Of a DNA stretch of 64,000 nucleotides, positions 25,907 to 33,589 are shown piece by piece. The position numbers and the translations under genes are program-made. This DNA is from Streptomyces scopuliridis RB72 (lineage in GTDB: Bacteria; Actinomycetota; Actinomycetes; Streptomycetales; Streptomycetaceae), in assembly GCF_000718095.1 (NCBI RefSeq), contig NZ_JOEI01000008.1, positions 186,001 through 250,000 of the forward strand, in the 5' to 3' direction. The number at the start of each line of letters is the position of its first letter. Position 1 is the stretch's first letter. The notes below the pieces were generated by a model. The model had not been told where the DNA came from and made no database searches. It was given only the letters and a program-made list of their open reading frames with translations.

Positions 25907-27224
25907 GGGTCACCTCCACCTGGCCGAGGCCGACTTCGAGCCGCAGCTCCAGCGTGCCCGCCGGAGCGGACCCGGCGCGCGGCGACAGCGTGCGCTCGCG
26001 CGACTGGTCCGGGGAGATGTCCACATCGTTCGGCGGCTCCCCGGGGAGCCTGATGTCCCCCAGACCGGCCGTGGCATGCACCTTCACGGTCACTCCTTCC
26101 GGTACGACGGCCTTGAGCTGCCCGGCGCCCACCTCGGCGGACGTACGGACCGTCTGGCCCTCGGGGACGGCGAGGCCGGTCAGATCGAGGGTGCCGATGC
26201 CGGAGCCCAGTTTGTACCGGGGCTCCACGGACGCGACCGAAGCCGGGGTCCAGAGCGGGCGGCCCCACTCCGTGGTGATGTCCTTCGGCACCGCCGCGCT
26301 CGCCCCGAGCAGCCCGGCCGTGACCACCGCCAGGAGGATCGTGCCCAGGCCGGTACGGCCCAGGAAGCTGCTGACGACCAGCCCGAGACCGAAGACCGCG
26401 AGCGCGGCGGCCAGACCGATCTCCAGGCTCGTGCCGAACGGATGGCTGTCCCACGTCAGGCCGGTACCGAGCCCGCCCGCCAGCAGGGCGAACAGGAATA
26501 CGGTGCCGCCGATCCCGCGCGGGCCCCGGGGGCGTGGCGTCCGTATCAGCAGCGGGGTCGCGCCGCCGCGCCGCTCCTGACGCTCCTCGGCGGCTTCCCG
26601 CGGGCCCCACAGATAGGCCGCCTCGGACGGGCGGCCCGTGGTGCCGTCCTTGACGATCGGGTCACGCCACCACGACGGGGTGCCGCCGGGCGTCGGTGGC
26701 GCCTTGGTCTCGGGGGGCGCCTCCGCCGCGGCGTGCGCCGTCGTGGAGGCGGGAGAGGCGCCGTCGGGCGCGGTGACGCGGCGGCGCTGCGACCAGACGG
26801 CCGAGCCCACGACCGCGACCGACAGCATCACGGCGAAGGAGAGCGTGTTGTCGTCGCCCAGCATGGACAGGAGCAGCCCGCAGCCGACCAGCGCGAGCAG
26901 CACGGCGATCAGCGACGAGCCGTCCACCCGGCCCGACAGCAGCCTGCGGAGCTCGTTCTCGTCCTCGCCCTCCAGCGGGATCAGCAGCCAGGCGAAGCCG
27001 TAGAAGATCAGCCCGATGCCGCCGGTGACGGTGAGCACCCCGATCACGATCCGGAAGATCACCGGATCGATGTCGCAGTACCGTCCCAGGCCGCCGCACA
27101 CCCCGGCGACCACTTTCTGCCGGGAGCTGCGCCGCAGGTCCGGGGAGAGGGGACGGGACGACGCGGGGCCGGGGGCCGATGCCGGGGGCGGCGCGGCGGG
27201 CGGCGCGGGGGGCGGCTGGGTCAT
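25893..27224 (-). CDS. PspC-domain membrane protein with LiaF-like C-terminus (EsrI/LiaF-like)
   Basis: A 443-residue membrane protein. After about 30 Pro/Ala residues comes a PspC domain (VVAGVCGGLGRYCDIDPVIFRIVIGVLTV, about 35-95), then several further membrane helices (about 105-150 and 240-310), and a C-terminal soluble beta domain with repeated Gly-rich turns (GIGTLDLTGL, VGAGQLKAVVPEGVTVKVHATAGLGDIRLPG) of the LiaF/DUF2154 type. It is divergent from a PspC histidine kinase and NarL regulator. This matches the three-component EsrISR system described in Corynebacterium and, more loosely, LiaFSR in Firmicutes, in which this protein restrains the kinase until envelope stress occurs. No good ribosome site precedes ATG 27224, so the start is less certain. 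Confidence 0.83.
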   Translation of the reverse strand: MTQPPPAPPAAPPPASAPGPASSRPLSPDLRRSSRQKVVAGVCGGLGRYCDIDPVIFRIVIGVLTVTGGIGLIFYGFAWLLIPLEGEDENELRRLLSGRVDGSSLIAVLLALVGCGLLLSMLGDDNTLSFAVMLSVAVVGSAVWSQRRRVTAPDGASPASTTAHAAAEAPPETKAPPTPGGTPSWWRDPIVKDGTTGRPSEAAYLWGPREAAEERQERRGGATPLLIRTPRPRGPRGIGGTVFLFALLAGGLGTGLTWDSHPFGTSLEIGLAAALAVFGLGLVVSSFLGRTGLGTILLAVVTAGLLGASAAVPKDITTEWGRPLWTPASVASVEPRYKLGSGIGTLDLTGLAVPEGQTVRTSAEVGAGQLKAVVPEGVTVKVHATAGLGDIRLPGEPPNDVDISPDQSRERTLSPRAGSAPAGTLELRLEVGLGQVEVTRAAS

Positions 27225-27299
27225 ACGTCCATGGTGACGGCGCGCGGGCGCGGGCTCCAGCGGCCCCGACCCCGGTCTGTCCCTGATATTGGCCCAGGA

Positions 27300-27420
27300 C
27301 ACGCCCCTAGGTACCGCACCGGGTATCCCCGGGGCATCGCGAGGCGTCCCCATGTATCCCCAGGCATCTCCAGGCATCCCCCGAGGTATCAGGGTCGCCT
27401 CAGGGGCCCGACCCTGATGT
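27300..27420. promoter_or_regulatory. repeat-rich divergent control region of PspC system
   Basis: Between the divergent genes lie repeated GTATCCCC and AGGCATCYCC elements (for example CAGGCATCTCCAGGCATCCC at 27361-27380) and a perfect 10-pair inverted repeat (ATCAGGGTCG, 27388-27397; CGACCCTGAT, 27409-27418) just before the kinase gene. These are plausible binding sites for the NarL-type regulator. Confidence 0.5.
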
Positions 27421-27438
27421 CCCCGCACACCGCGCCAT

Positions 27439-28749
27439 GTGACCATCGATGACATGCCAGCCGCCCCGCCACGCGCCGCGACCTCACCCTCCCGCGCCCC
27501 TCTGCCCGAGGAACAGGCCCCGCGCAAGCTCTACCGCAGCGCGGACGGCCGGATGCTGGGCGGTGTCGCGCGCGGGCTGGCCGGGCATCTCGGGCTGCCG
27601 GTCGTCTGGGTGCGGCTGGTCTTCCTCGGCCTCTTCTTCGCCCAGGGCCTCGGCGCGCTGCTCTACGCCGTCTTCTGGATCGTCGTCCCGCTCGGTGTCG
27701 GCGGTACGACGGCCGAACCGCGCTCCCTCTTCGAGACCAGCCCGGACGGCCGGCGCCGCCTCCGCAAACCCGACCGGGGCCAGATCTTCGCGCTCATCGC
27801 GCTGCTGATCGGCGCGTCCGTCTTCGTCGGCAACGTCAATCTGGGCCGCAGCCAGGCCGACCGCTACATCTGGCCCACCCTGCTGATCGGCGCGGGTGTC
27901 GTCCTGGTCTGGCGACAGGCGGACAACGCCCGCCGCGCCCGCTGGACCGAGGTCGGCAGACGCCGCCGGATCTTCCAGCTCGCCCGCGGCCTCGCGGGCG
28001 TCGCGCTGGTCGGCCTCGGGCTGGCCGTCTTCATGGTGGTGCGCGGCGCGGCGGCCCAGCTCGGCAACGTACTGACCGGGGCGATCGCGGTCGTGGCCGG
28101 GGTCGCCCTGCTCGCCGGGCCCTGGCTCGTACGGATGACGCAGGACCTCTCCGAGGAGCGGCTGATGCGTATACGCGCGCAGGAACGGGCTGAGGTCGCC
28201 GCGCACGTCCATGACTCCGTGCTGCACACCCTCACGCTCATCCAGCGCAACGCCGACGACGGCGGCGAGGTCCGCCGGCTCGCCCGCGCCCAGGAGCGGG
28301 AGCTGCGCGCCTGGCTCTACAAACCCGAGGGCACGGGAAAGGACGAGGAGGACGAACCCACCACCCTCGCCGAGGCGGTGAAGCGCACGGCGGCGGAGGT
28401 GGAGGACTACCACGGGGTCCCGATCGAGGTCGTGGTCGTGGGCGACTGCCCGCTCGACGAGAAGCTGGCCGCGCAGATGCAGGCCGCGCGCGAGGCGATG
28501 GTCAACGCCGCCAAGTACGGTGGCGAGGGCGGCGCCGTCCAGGTCTTCGCGGAGGTGGAGGGCCGTACGGTCTTCCTCTCCGTACGGGACCGAGGCCCCG
28601 GCTTCGACCTGGACGCGGTGCCGGACGACCGGATGGGCGTACGGGAATCGATCATCGGCCGGATGCAGCGCAACGGCGGTACGGCGCGGCTGCGTTCGGT
28701 GCCGGGCAACGGCACGGAGGTCGAGCTGGAGATGGAACGGGCAGACTGA
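27439..28749 (+). CDS. PspC-domain sensor histidine kinase (EsrS-like)
   Basis: A 436-residue NarL-class histidine kinase. A PspC domain lies at about 30-85 (LYRSADGRMLGGVARGLAGHLG), followed by four or five membrane helices to about residue 235. The phosphoacceptor region AEVAAHVHDSVLHTLTLIQ carries the HxxxD-type His of this kinase class. The ATPase domain has its N box (AAREAMVNAAKYG), G1 (DRGPGFD) and a final G-rich turn (PGNGTEVELEM). It signals to the response regulator immediately downstream. The GTG at 27439 has no strong ribosome site; ATG 27454 is an alternative that removes five residues. Confidence 0.9.
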   Translation: MTIDDMPAAPPRAATSPSRAPLPEEQAPRKLYRSADGRMLGGVARGLAGHLGLPVVWVRLVFLGLFFAQGLGALLYAVFWIVVPLGVGGTTAEPRSLFETSPDGRRRLRKPDRGQIFALIALLIGASVFVGNVNLGRSQADRYIWPTLLIGAGVVLVWRQADNARRARWTEVGRRRRIFQLARGLAGVALVGLGLAVFMVVRGAAAQLGNVLTGAIAVVAGVALLAGPWLVRMTQDLSEERLMRIRAQERAEVAAHVHDSVLHTLTLIQRNADDGGEVRRLARAQERELRAWLYKPEGTGKDEEDEPTTLAEAVKRTAAEVEDYHGVPIEVVVVGDCPLDEKLAAQMQAAREAMVNAAKYGGEGGAVQVFAEVEGRTVFLSVRDRGPGFDLDAVPDDRMGVRESIIGRMQRNGGTARLRSVPGNGTEVELEMERAD

Positions 28750-28781
28750 GGTCGGGACGGGTGACCGTGGCGGTGGCCGGG

Positions 28782-28806
28782 GCTGATCCGAGCGGTCCGG
28801 ATCAGC
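28782..28806 (+). other. intercistronic hairpin between kinase and regulator
   Basis: GCTGATCC and GGATCAGC pair perfectly around a nine-base loop in the 103-base gap. It may tune relative expression or mark an mRNA processing site. Confidence 0.5.
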
Positions 28807-28852
28807 GGTCCGCGGCAGCAGCGACGAACGACAAGGGCGAGGGGCAGAGACC

Positions 28853-29575
28853 ATGAGCGAGGGCGCACAGGCCGGGGCCACCGGTGCGGAGAGCGGCGGC
28901 CCGGCGGGGGACGGCCGGCGCGTACGGGTCGTGCTCGTCGACGACCACCGGATGTTCCGTACCGGAGTGCAGGCCGAGATCGGCCGTACGGAGGAGACGG
29001 GCGTCGAGGTCGTCGGGGAGGCCGCCGATGTCGACCAGGCGGTCACCGTCATCACGGCGACCCGGCCCGAGGTCGTGCTCCTCGATGTCCACCTCCCGGG
29101 CGGCGGCGGTGTGGAGGTGCTGCGCCGCTGCGCGCCGCTGATGGGGGCGGGCGAGCATCCGGTGCGCTTCCTGGCGCTGTCGGTCTCGGACGCGGCCGAG
29201 GATGTGATCGGCGTGATCAGGGGCGGCGCCCGCGGCTATGTCACCAAGACGATCACCGGCTCGGACCTGGTCGACTCGATCTTCCGGGTGCAGGAGGGCG
29301 ACGCGGTCTTCTCGCCCCGGCTGGCCGGCTTCGTCCTGGACGCCTTCGCCTCGACGGACGCGCCGCCGGTGGACGAGGATCTGGACCGGCTGACCCAGCG
29401 CGAGCGCGAGGTGCTGCGGCTCATCGCGCGCGGGTACGCGTACAAGGAGATCGCCAAGCAGCTCTTCATCTCGGTGAAGACCGTGGAATCCCATGTCTCG
29501 GCGGTGCTGAGGAAGCTCCAGCTCTCCAACCGGCACGAACTGACGCGCTGGGCGACGGCGCGCAGGCTGGTCTGA
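28853..29575 (+). CDS. NarL/LuxR-family response regulator (EsrR-like)
   Basis: A 240-residue regulator. The receiver domain (about 24-145) has its acidic pair in LVDDHRMF, the phosphoacceptor Asp in VVLLDVHLPGGGG, Ser in LALSVSD and Lys in YVTKTITG. A LuxR-type DNA-binding domain closes the protein (LTQREREVLRLIARGYAYKE and LFISVKTVESHVS). It is paired with the upstream PspC kinase. ATG start with an AAGGGCGAGGGG ribosome site. Likely targets are the divergent PspC gene and itself, judging from the repeats between them. A run of 13-base repeats begins inside its last codons. Confidence 0.94.
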   Translation: MSEGAQAGATGAESGGPAGDGRRVRVVLVDDHRMFRTGVQAEIGRTEETGVEVVGEAADVDQAVTVITATRPEVVLLDVHLPGGGGVEVLRRCAPLMGAGEHPVRFLALSVSDAAEDVIGVIRGGARGYVTKTITGSDLVDSIFRVQEGDAVFSPRLAGFVLDAFASTDAPPVDEDLDRLTQREREVLRLIARGYAYKEIAKQLFISVKTVESHVSAVLRKLQLSNRHELTRWATARRLV

Positions 29576-29631
29576 GGCGCTGGTCCGAGGCGCTGGTCCG
29601 AGGCGTTGGTTCGCGGCGCTGGTCCGAGACG
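29567..29631. repeat. five 13-base tandem repeats across response regulator stop
   Basis: Units based on CTGGTCCGAGGCG run from 29567 to 29631. Two are identical (29580-29592, 29593-29605) and the others carry one or a few changes. The TGA stop is inside the first unit. Confidence 0.9.
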
Positions 29632-29645
29632 CGTCGCCGTCCGGT

Positions 29646-30023
29646 CTACGAGCAGTGCCACTCGGTGACGTACGTCCGGTCCCGGTGCTCCATCACGCCG
29701 CGGATGCACTCGCCAGGCGCGGTGTCGAGCCTGCTGGTCAGCTCGGCGCGGCCGTGCCAGGTCTGCTGGGTGCCGAGCCAGCCGGGGAACGCGGTGATCC
29801 GGTCGTCCTTGCGCTGGTAGCCGAGGCGTACGGCGACATCGGGGTGGCCCTTGTACTGGGCGTAGCGCACGGTGAACGGTCCCGCGCCGCCCACCGGGCC
29901 CTCGATACAGAGCCGGCCGCCGGAGAGATCGCCGCACCCACGGGGCGTAAGGCCGACAGGCGCCAGAACGAGAAGGGCGCCGACGCTGAGAACCGTTCCT
30001 CTGACGGCGATGGCTCGTCTCAC
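29646..30023 (-). CDS. small secreted protein, function unknown
   Basis: A 125-residue protein with a signal peptide (VRGTVLSVGALLVLAPVGL). The mature part of about 95 residues contains four Cys (RGCG, RLCIEG, GECIRG, WHCS), probably forming two disulfides, and is rich in Arg and aromatic residues. I do not recognise the family. GTG start after a GGGGGAG ribosome site. It lies downstream of an NlpC/P60 hydrolase on the same strand with a 151-base gap, and convergent to the response regulator. It could be an enzyme inhibitor or envelope ligand, but nothing in the sequence decides this. Confidence 0.72.
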   Translation of the reverse strand: MRRAIAVRGTVLSVGALLVLAPVGLTPRGCGDLSGGRLCIEGPVGGAGPFTVRYAQYKGHPDVAVRLGYQRKDDRITAFPGWLGTQQTWHGRAELTSRLDTAPGECIRGVMEHRDRTYVTEWHCS

Positions 30024-30174
30024 GGCTCCCCCTTCAGGGCAGACGGGATGCTGCGCTCATCGTCACCCGGGGAGGTGCAACCGGCACTCCGGTGTGGGCC
30101 GTTCGGCGATGCCGGAGTTGCGCGCCTGGCCTGCATGGGCCGGTCGGCGCTCGTACGTACGGCGGCCGGCGCTC

Positions 30175-31215
30175 CTACACCGGCCGGCTGGCGCCGGCGA
30201 ACGGCATCTGGTCGATCGGCGCCAGCCGGACCGCCGAGCCCGGCCGGGGGGCGTGGATCATCTGCCCGCCGCCGACATAGATCCCGACATGGCTGATGCC
30301 GGAGAAGAAGAACACCAGGTCGCCGGGGGCGAGATCGCCGCGTGAGACCCGCTGTCCCGTGTTGATCTGCGTGTAGGTGGTACGGGGGAGGGCGACGCCC
30401 GCGGAGCGCCAGGCGGCCTGGGAGAGCCCGGAGCAGTCGAAGGCACCGGGCCCGGTCGCGCCCCACACGTACGGCTTGCCGAGCGCCCCGTAGGCGTACG
30501 CGACGGCCGCGGCGGCACGGGCGTTCGGCGCGCGCACCGCGCCCCGAGCCATCGACGCGGCGCCCTGGGCCCCGCCGTCCTGCTGCCGGTCGTACTGGGC
30601 GCGCTGTGGCGCGGTGAGCCGGTCCAGCAGCCGCTGGGCGGAGCCGATCTTCTCCTGGACGGCGGACTTGTGCCGGGCCAGTTCGGACTGGGAGGCCTTC
30701 AGCTCCGTGAGCCGGCCGTCGGCCCGGACGCGCAGTTCGGCGATGCGGGCGAGTTCCTTGCGGATGGCGGTGATCCTGGCGGCCTGGCGGGAACCGGCCC
30801 GTTCGGCGAGCGAGGCCCCTTCCAGGTACTCCTCGGGCGAGGAGCTGAGCGCGAGCTGTACGGCGGGGTCGAGGCCGCCGGCGCGGTACTGCGCGGAGGC
30901 GATCGAACCGAGCGCGTTGCGCGAGCTGTTGAGCCGTTCCGTCCTGCGCGTGGCCTCGTCCCGCAGCCGCGTGAGCGCGGTACGGGTCTTGTCCGCCTTC
31001 ACCTTCGTCCCGTTGTACCGCTCGGTGGCGCTCTCGGCCTGCTCGTACAACGCGTCGACCTTCGCCTTGACCTGCGCCGGGGTGAGCTGCGGCTCGGCGT
31101 GCGCGGGGCCGTCGAAGGCGGTGGCGGTCGCGGCCCCGGCGAGCGCGAGGGTGGCGGCGGTACGGCCGGCCTGGCCGGTGAGTGTGCGCTGTCTGGGCTT
31201 TCGGTGCGCTGCCAC
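30175..31215 (-). CDS. secreted NlpC/P60 peptidoglycan endopeptidase
   Basis: A 346-residue exported cell-wall hydrolase of the RipA/PcsB architecture. The signal peptide ends near GPAHA (about residue 40). A long coiled coil (about 45-205, AQVKAKVDALYEQAESATER onward) follows and probably holds the enzyme inactive or tethers it. The NlpC/P60 domain occupies about 235-346, with catalytic Cys in FDCSGL, His in ISHVGIY and a third polar residue in MIHAPRPG. It cleaves peptide stems of peptidoglycan. The start is GTG 31215 (VAAHRKPRQ), which aligns with the start of its paralogue at 33109. I looked for a c-di-AMP riboswitch upstream and did not find one. Confidence 0.93.
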   Translation of the reverse strand: MAAHRKPRQRTLTGQAGRTAATLALAGAATATAFDGPAHAEPQLTPAQVKAKVDALYEQAESATERYNGTKVKADKTRTALTRLRDEATRRTERLNSSRNALGSIASAQYRAGGLDPAVQLALSSSPEEYLEGASLAERAGSRQAARITAIRKELARIAELRVRADGRLTELKASQSELARHKSAVQEKIGSAQRLLDRLTAPQRAQYDRQQDGGAQGAASMARGAVRAPNARAAAAVAYAYGALGKPYVWGATGPGAFDCSGLSQAAWRSAGVALPRTTYTQINTGQRVSRGDLAPGDLVFFFSGISHVGIYVGGGQMIHAPRPGSAVRLAPIDQMPFAGASRPV

Positions 31216-31429
31216 GGGGGTGGATCCTCTTCCCTAGTCGGTCACGGTGGGTCATGGCCGGTCGCCAGGAGAAGGACGCTAAGGCGCAAGGTCACAGTCC
31301 GGCCTCGGCATGGCCGGTATTGGCGAGAGGTGGCAGAACCGGGCCGTGTTGTGACCGGCGTGATCGCGACCTCGGAGCGCCTTTCCGTCCGGACCCGACC
31401 GATATCGGAACAGAGCCCCACCTCGCCGC

Positions 31430-31457
31430 TTGGTGCTGATATGGCCCTCGATAGGCT
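31430..31457 (+). promoter_or_regulatory. putative promoter of leaderless membrane gene
   Basis: TTGGTG (31430-31435) and TAGGCT (31452-31457) are 16 bases apart. The next gene's ATG begins seven bases after the -10, so its message is probably leaderless. Confidence 0.5.
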
Positions 31458-31463
31458 CCGGGC

Positions 31464-31817
31464 ATGGACGTACTCATCAATGTCTTCGTCGCGCTCCACA
31501 TCATCGGCATAGCCTCGCTGCTCGGCGGCTTTCTCACCCAGATGAAGTCGATGAGCACGGGGACGGCCCGTTTCAACAAGGCGATGCTGCACGGCGCGCT
31601 GACGATGCTCGTCACGGGAGTGGCCCTGGTGGGCCTCAACCAGGCCGACGACCAGACGGTGAACAACATCAAGGTCGGCATCAAGCTCGCGGTGCTGGTC
31701 GTGATCCTGGCCGTGGTGTACGTGAAGCGCGACGACGAGACGGCCCCGAAGCCGCTGTTCGGCGCGGTGGGCGGGCTGACGGTAGCCAACATCTTCATCG
31801 CCACGCTCTGGACCTGA
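31464..31817 (+). CDS. small integral membrane protein, function unknown
   Basis: A 117-residue, almost wholly hydrophobic protein with four predicted helices (VLINVFVALHIIGIASLLGG; AMLHGALTMLVTGVALVGL; IKLAVLVVILAVVYV; AVGGLTVANIFIATLW). A conserved-looking His lies in the first helix and another in the second, a pattern seen in small membrane redox or haem-linked proteins, though no haem motif can be claimed. Short charged loops join the helices. No ribosome site is present, and the promoter just upstream suggests leaderless translation. It sits between two NlpC/P60 hydrolase genes on the opposite strand. Confidence 0.8.
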   Translation: MDVLINVFVALHIIGIASLLGGFLTQMKSMSTGTARFNKAMLHGALTMLVTGVALVGLNQADDQTVNNIKVGIKLAVLVVILAVVYVKRDDETAPKPLFGAVGGLTVANIFIATLWT

Positions 31818-31824
31818 CACGGCC

Positions 31825-31848
31825 CCGGGGCCCGGTCCCGGGCCCCGG
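31825..31848. terminator. bidirectional terminator
   Basis: CCGGGGCCCGG and CCGGGCCCCGG pair perfectly with only two bases between, in the gap between convergent genes. Confidence 0.75.
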
Positions 31849-31873
31849 CTCCTGCGCGCCGCCCGCCGTTCTG

Positions 31874-33109
31874 TCAGGCGGGGCGGATGCTTCCGTAGAT
31901 CGGCATGTAGTAGATCGACTCCTCGCGGACGTTCGCGCCCGGCTTGGGGGCGTGGATCATCATGCCGTCGCCGATGTAGATCCCGACGTGGCTGATGTCG
32001 TCGTAGAAGAAGACCAGGTCACCGGGGAGCAGATCCCCGGTCGCGACGCGCGTGCCGGCCTTCACCTGTTCCCAGGTGGTGCGCGGCAGCTCCACGCCCG
32101 CTTCCTTCCAGGCGGCCTGGGTCAGGCCCGAGCAGTCGTACGAGCTGGGGCCCGTGGCGCCCCAGACGTACGGCTTGCCTATCTGGGCGCGGGCGAAGGC
32201 GAGGACCTTGGCGGCCTTGGTGGCGTAGCTGCCGTCCGAGGCTCCGGTGCCGCCGCTCGTACCGGACCCGCCGCCCGTGCCCGTCCCCGTACCCGTACCT
32301 GAGCCGGTTCCTGAGCCCGAGGCGGTCCCTGAGTCCGAGCCCGTGCCGGTCGACGGGGCCTGGGCCTGCTGCTCCTTGCGCTTGCGCTCGGCCTCGGCCT
32401 TCGCGCGGGCCTCCACCTTCGCCTGGGCCTCCGCCTTGCGGCGGGCCTCCTCTTCCTTCTTGCGCTCCAGCGCGGCCAGCCGCGCCTTCTCCTCCGTGGT
32501 CAGCTTCGCCAGCAGCGCACGCGCCGCGCCGAGCTTCTGCTGCACGTTCTGCTTGCTGGTGCGCAGCGCGGCCTGCGAGGCGTTGAGCGACTCCAGGTCC
32601 TTCGACGCCTGCGCCCGCTTCTTCGCGGCGGCGGCCTGCTGTGTCTGGTAGTCGGTGAGGACGCCGCGCTGACGCTCCGTCAGCCGGTCCGTCACCTGCT
32701 TCTGCTCGAAGAACGCCTGCGGGCTGTCCGCGAACAGCAGGGCGGCGGTCGGGGTGACCGCGCCTTCCCGGTACTGCGCGGCCGCGAACGAGCCGAGCGT
32801 ACGCCGGGCCTCGTTCAGCTTGTCCGCGCGCTTGGCGACCTCGTCGAGCACCCGGTCGACCGCGCGCTTCTGCTTCTGCGTGGCTTCTTTCGCCTTGTTG
32901 TACTTCTGTGTCTCGCTGCCGGCCTGGCGGTACAGATCGTCGACCTTCTTCTGTACCTCCTCCATGGACGGCTTCGGCTCGACGGGCGCGGCGCTCGCGC
33001 TCTGCGCCGAGAGCAACGTGACCGAGGCGAGCGCGGCTGTCGTGATCCCGACGGCGGGAGAGGCGGTACGTACTCCGCTGAGGCTGCGCGGCTTGCGATG
33101 CGACGCCAA
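31874..33109 (-). CDS. secreted NlpC/P60 peptidoglycan endopeptidase under c-di-AMP riboswitch
   Basis: A 411-residue paralogue of the hydrolase at 30175. It has a signal peptide ending near AQSASAAP, a long charged coiled coil (about 45-250, with RKAEAQAKVEARAKAEAERK-type Lys/Glu/Ala repeats), a Gly/Ser/Thr linker and a C-terminal NlpC/P60 domain (Cys in YDCSGL, His in ISHVGIY, MIHAPKPG). The start chosen is TTG 33109: GGAAGGAG lies directly against the ATG at 33118, too close to use, but nine bases before this TTG, and the protein then begins LASHRKPRS, matching VAAHRKPRQ of its paralogue. Wall cleavage by this enzyme appears to be tied to the second messenger c-di-AMP through the upstream riboswitch. 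Confidence 0.93.
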   Translation of the reverse strand: MASHRKPRSLSGVRTASPAVGITTAALASVTLLSAQSASAAPVEPKPSMEEVQKKVDDLYRQAGSETQKYNKAKEATQKQKRAVDRVLDEVAKRADKLNEARRTLGSFAAAQYREGAVTPTAALLFADSPQAFFEQKQVTDRLTERQRGVLTDYQTQQAAAAKKRAQASKDLESLNASQAALRTSKQNVQQKLGAARALLAKLTTEEKARLAALERKKEEEARRKAEAQAKVEARAKAEAERKRKEQQAQAPSTGTGSDSGTASGSGTGSGTGTGTGTGGGSGTSGGTGASDGSYATKAAKVLAFARAQIGKPYVWGATGPSSYDCSGLTQAAWKEAGVELPRTTWEQVKAGTRVATGDLLPGDLVFFYDDISHVGIYIGDGMMIHAPKPGANVREESIYYMPIYGSIRPA

Positions 33110-33124
33110 GGTCGACATCTCCTT

Positions 33125-33275
33125 CCGTGGACCGCCTACCGGGTTAGCTGTCGGGTTCGGGCGGAACGGAAGGCTGCCCTACGGGCCTTGAGCGAAAGGC
33201 CCGATTCACCCCGGTTGTGCACTGTGGGTCCCCGGTTTCGAACTTCCTTGAGAAAAGTCCGAATTCGGCGTGGGC
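33125..33275 (-). promoter_or_regulatory. c-di-AMP (ydaO/yuaA) riboswitch
   Basis: Read on the minus strand, the conserved core elements appear in order with correct spacing: CCGGGGACCC (near 33235-33226), GGGGTGAATC (33212-33203), TAGGGC (33181-33175 region), GCCCGAACCCGACAGCTAAC (33162-33143) and GGTAGGCGG (ending 33132). The Bacillus ydaO RNA has the same blocks (GGGGGACCC, GGGGTGAATC, CCGAATCCGTCAGCTAAC). The P1 stem is probably CGCC (about 33270-33267) with GGCG (33136-33133). Only 14 bases separate the aptamer from the ribosome site GGAAGGAG, and no terminator is visible, so control is probably translational. Confidence 0.9.
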
Positions 33276-33481
33276 CGCCCGCTTGGCGTGGGTCGCCGTT
33301 GGGGGTACGGGCTGCCTGATCGAGCACGCTAGCCAAAGTGTGGTGCTGGTGTGAAGGTCGATGGCCGATATGCCCGATACATTTTCGTGACCATTTGCGC
33401 GTGCGATGTGTGAAACGGGCTGGTGGCGCCTGTTCGCCACGATGAGTGACCGAGGGGCCGCCTGTGGTGATGGTGACGGTC

Positions 33482-33520
33482 GCCGGGGAATGCGGCCGGG
33501 GAATGCGGCGGGGGAATGTG
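33482..33520. repeat. 13-base tandem repeats upstream of pcrA
   Basis: GCCGGGGAATGCG occurs twice exactly (33482-33494, 33495-33507) and once with two changes (33508-33520); a further degenerate copy follows. They lie about 70-110 bases before the pcrA start. The rest of the 480-base gap holds the riboswitch and a possible pcrA -10 (TAGACT, 33575-33580). Confidence 0.88.
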
Positions 33521-33589
33521 GCCGATGGGGCCGGGGAATCCCGAAGGCGGGCGCGGGGTGTCAGTGCGGCGGCCTAGACTCGGAAAGCG

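Noticed and set aside
31216..31463. A second c-di-AMP riboswitch before the other NlpC/P60 gene.
   Set aside because: None of the conserved ydaO blocks (GGGGTGAATC, GACAGCTAAC) is present.
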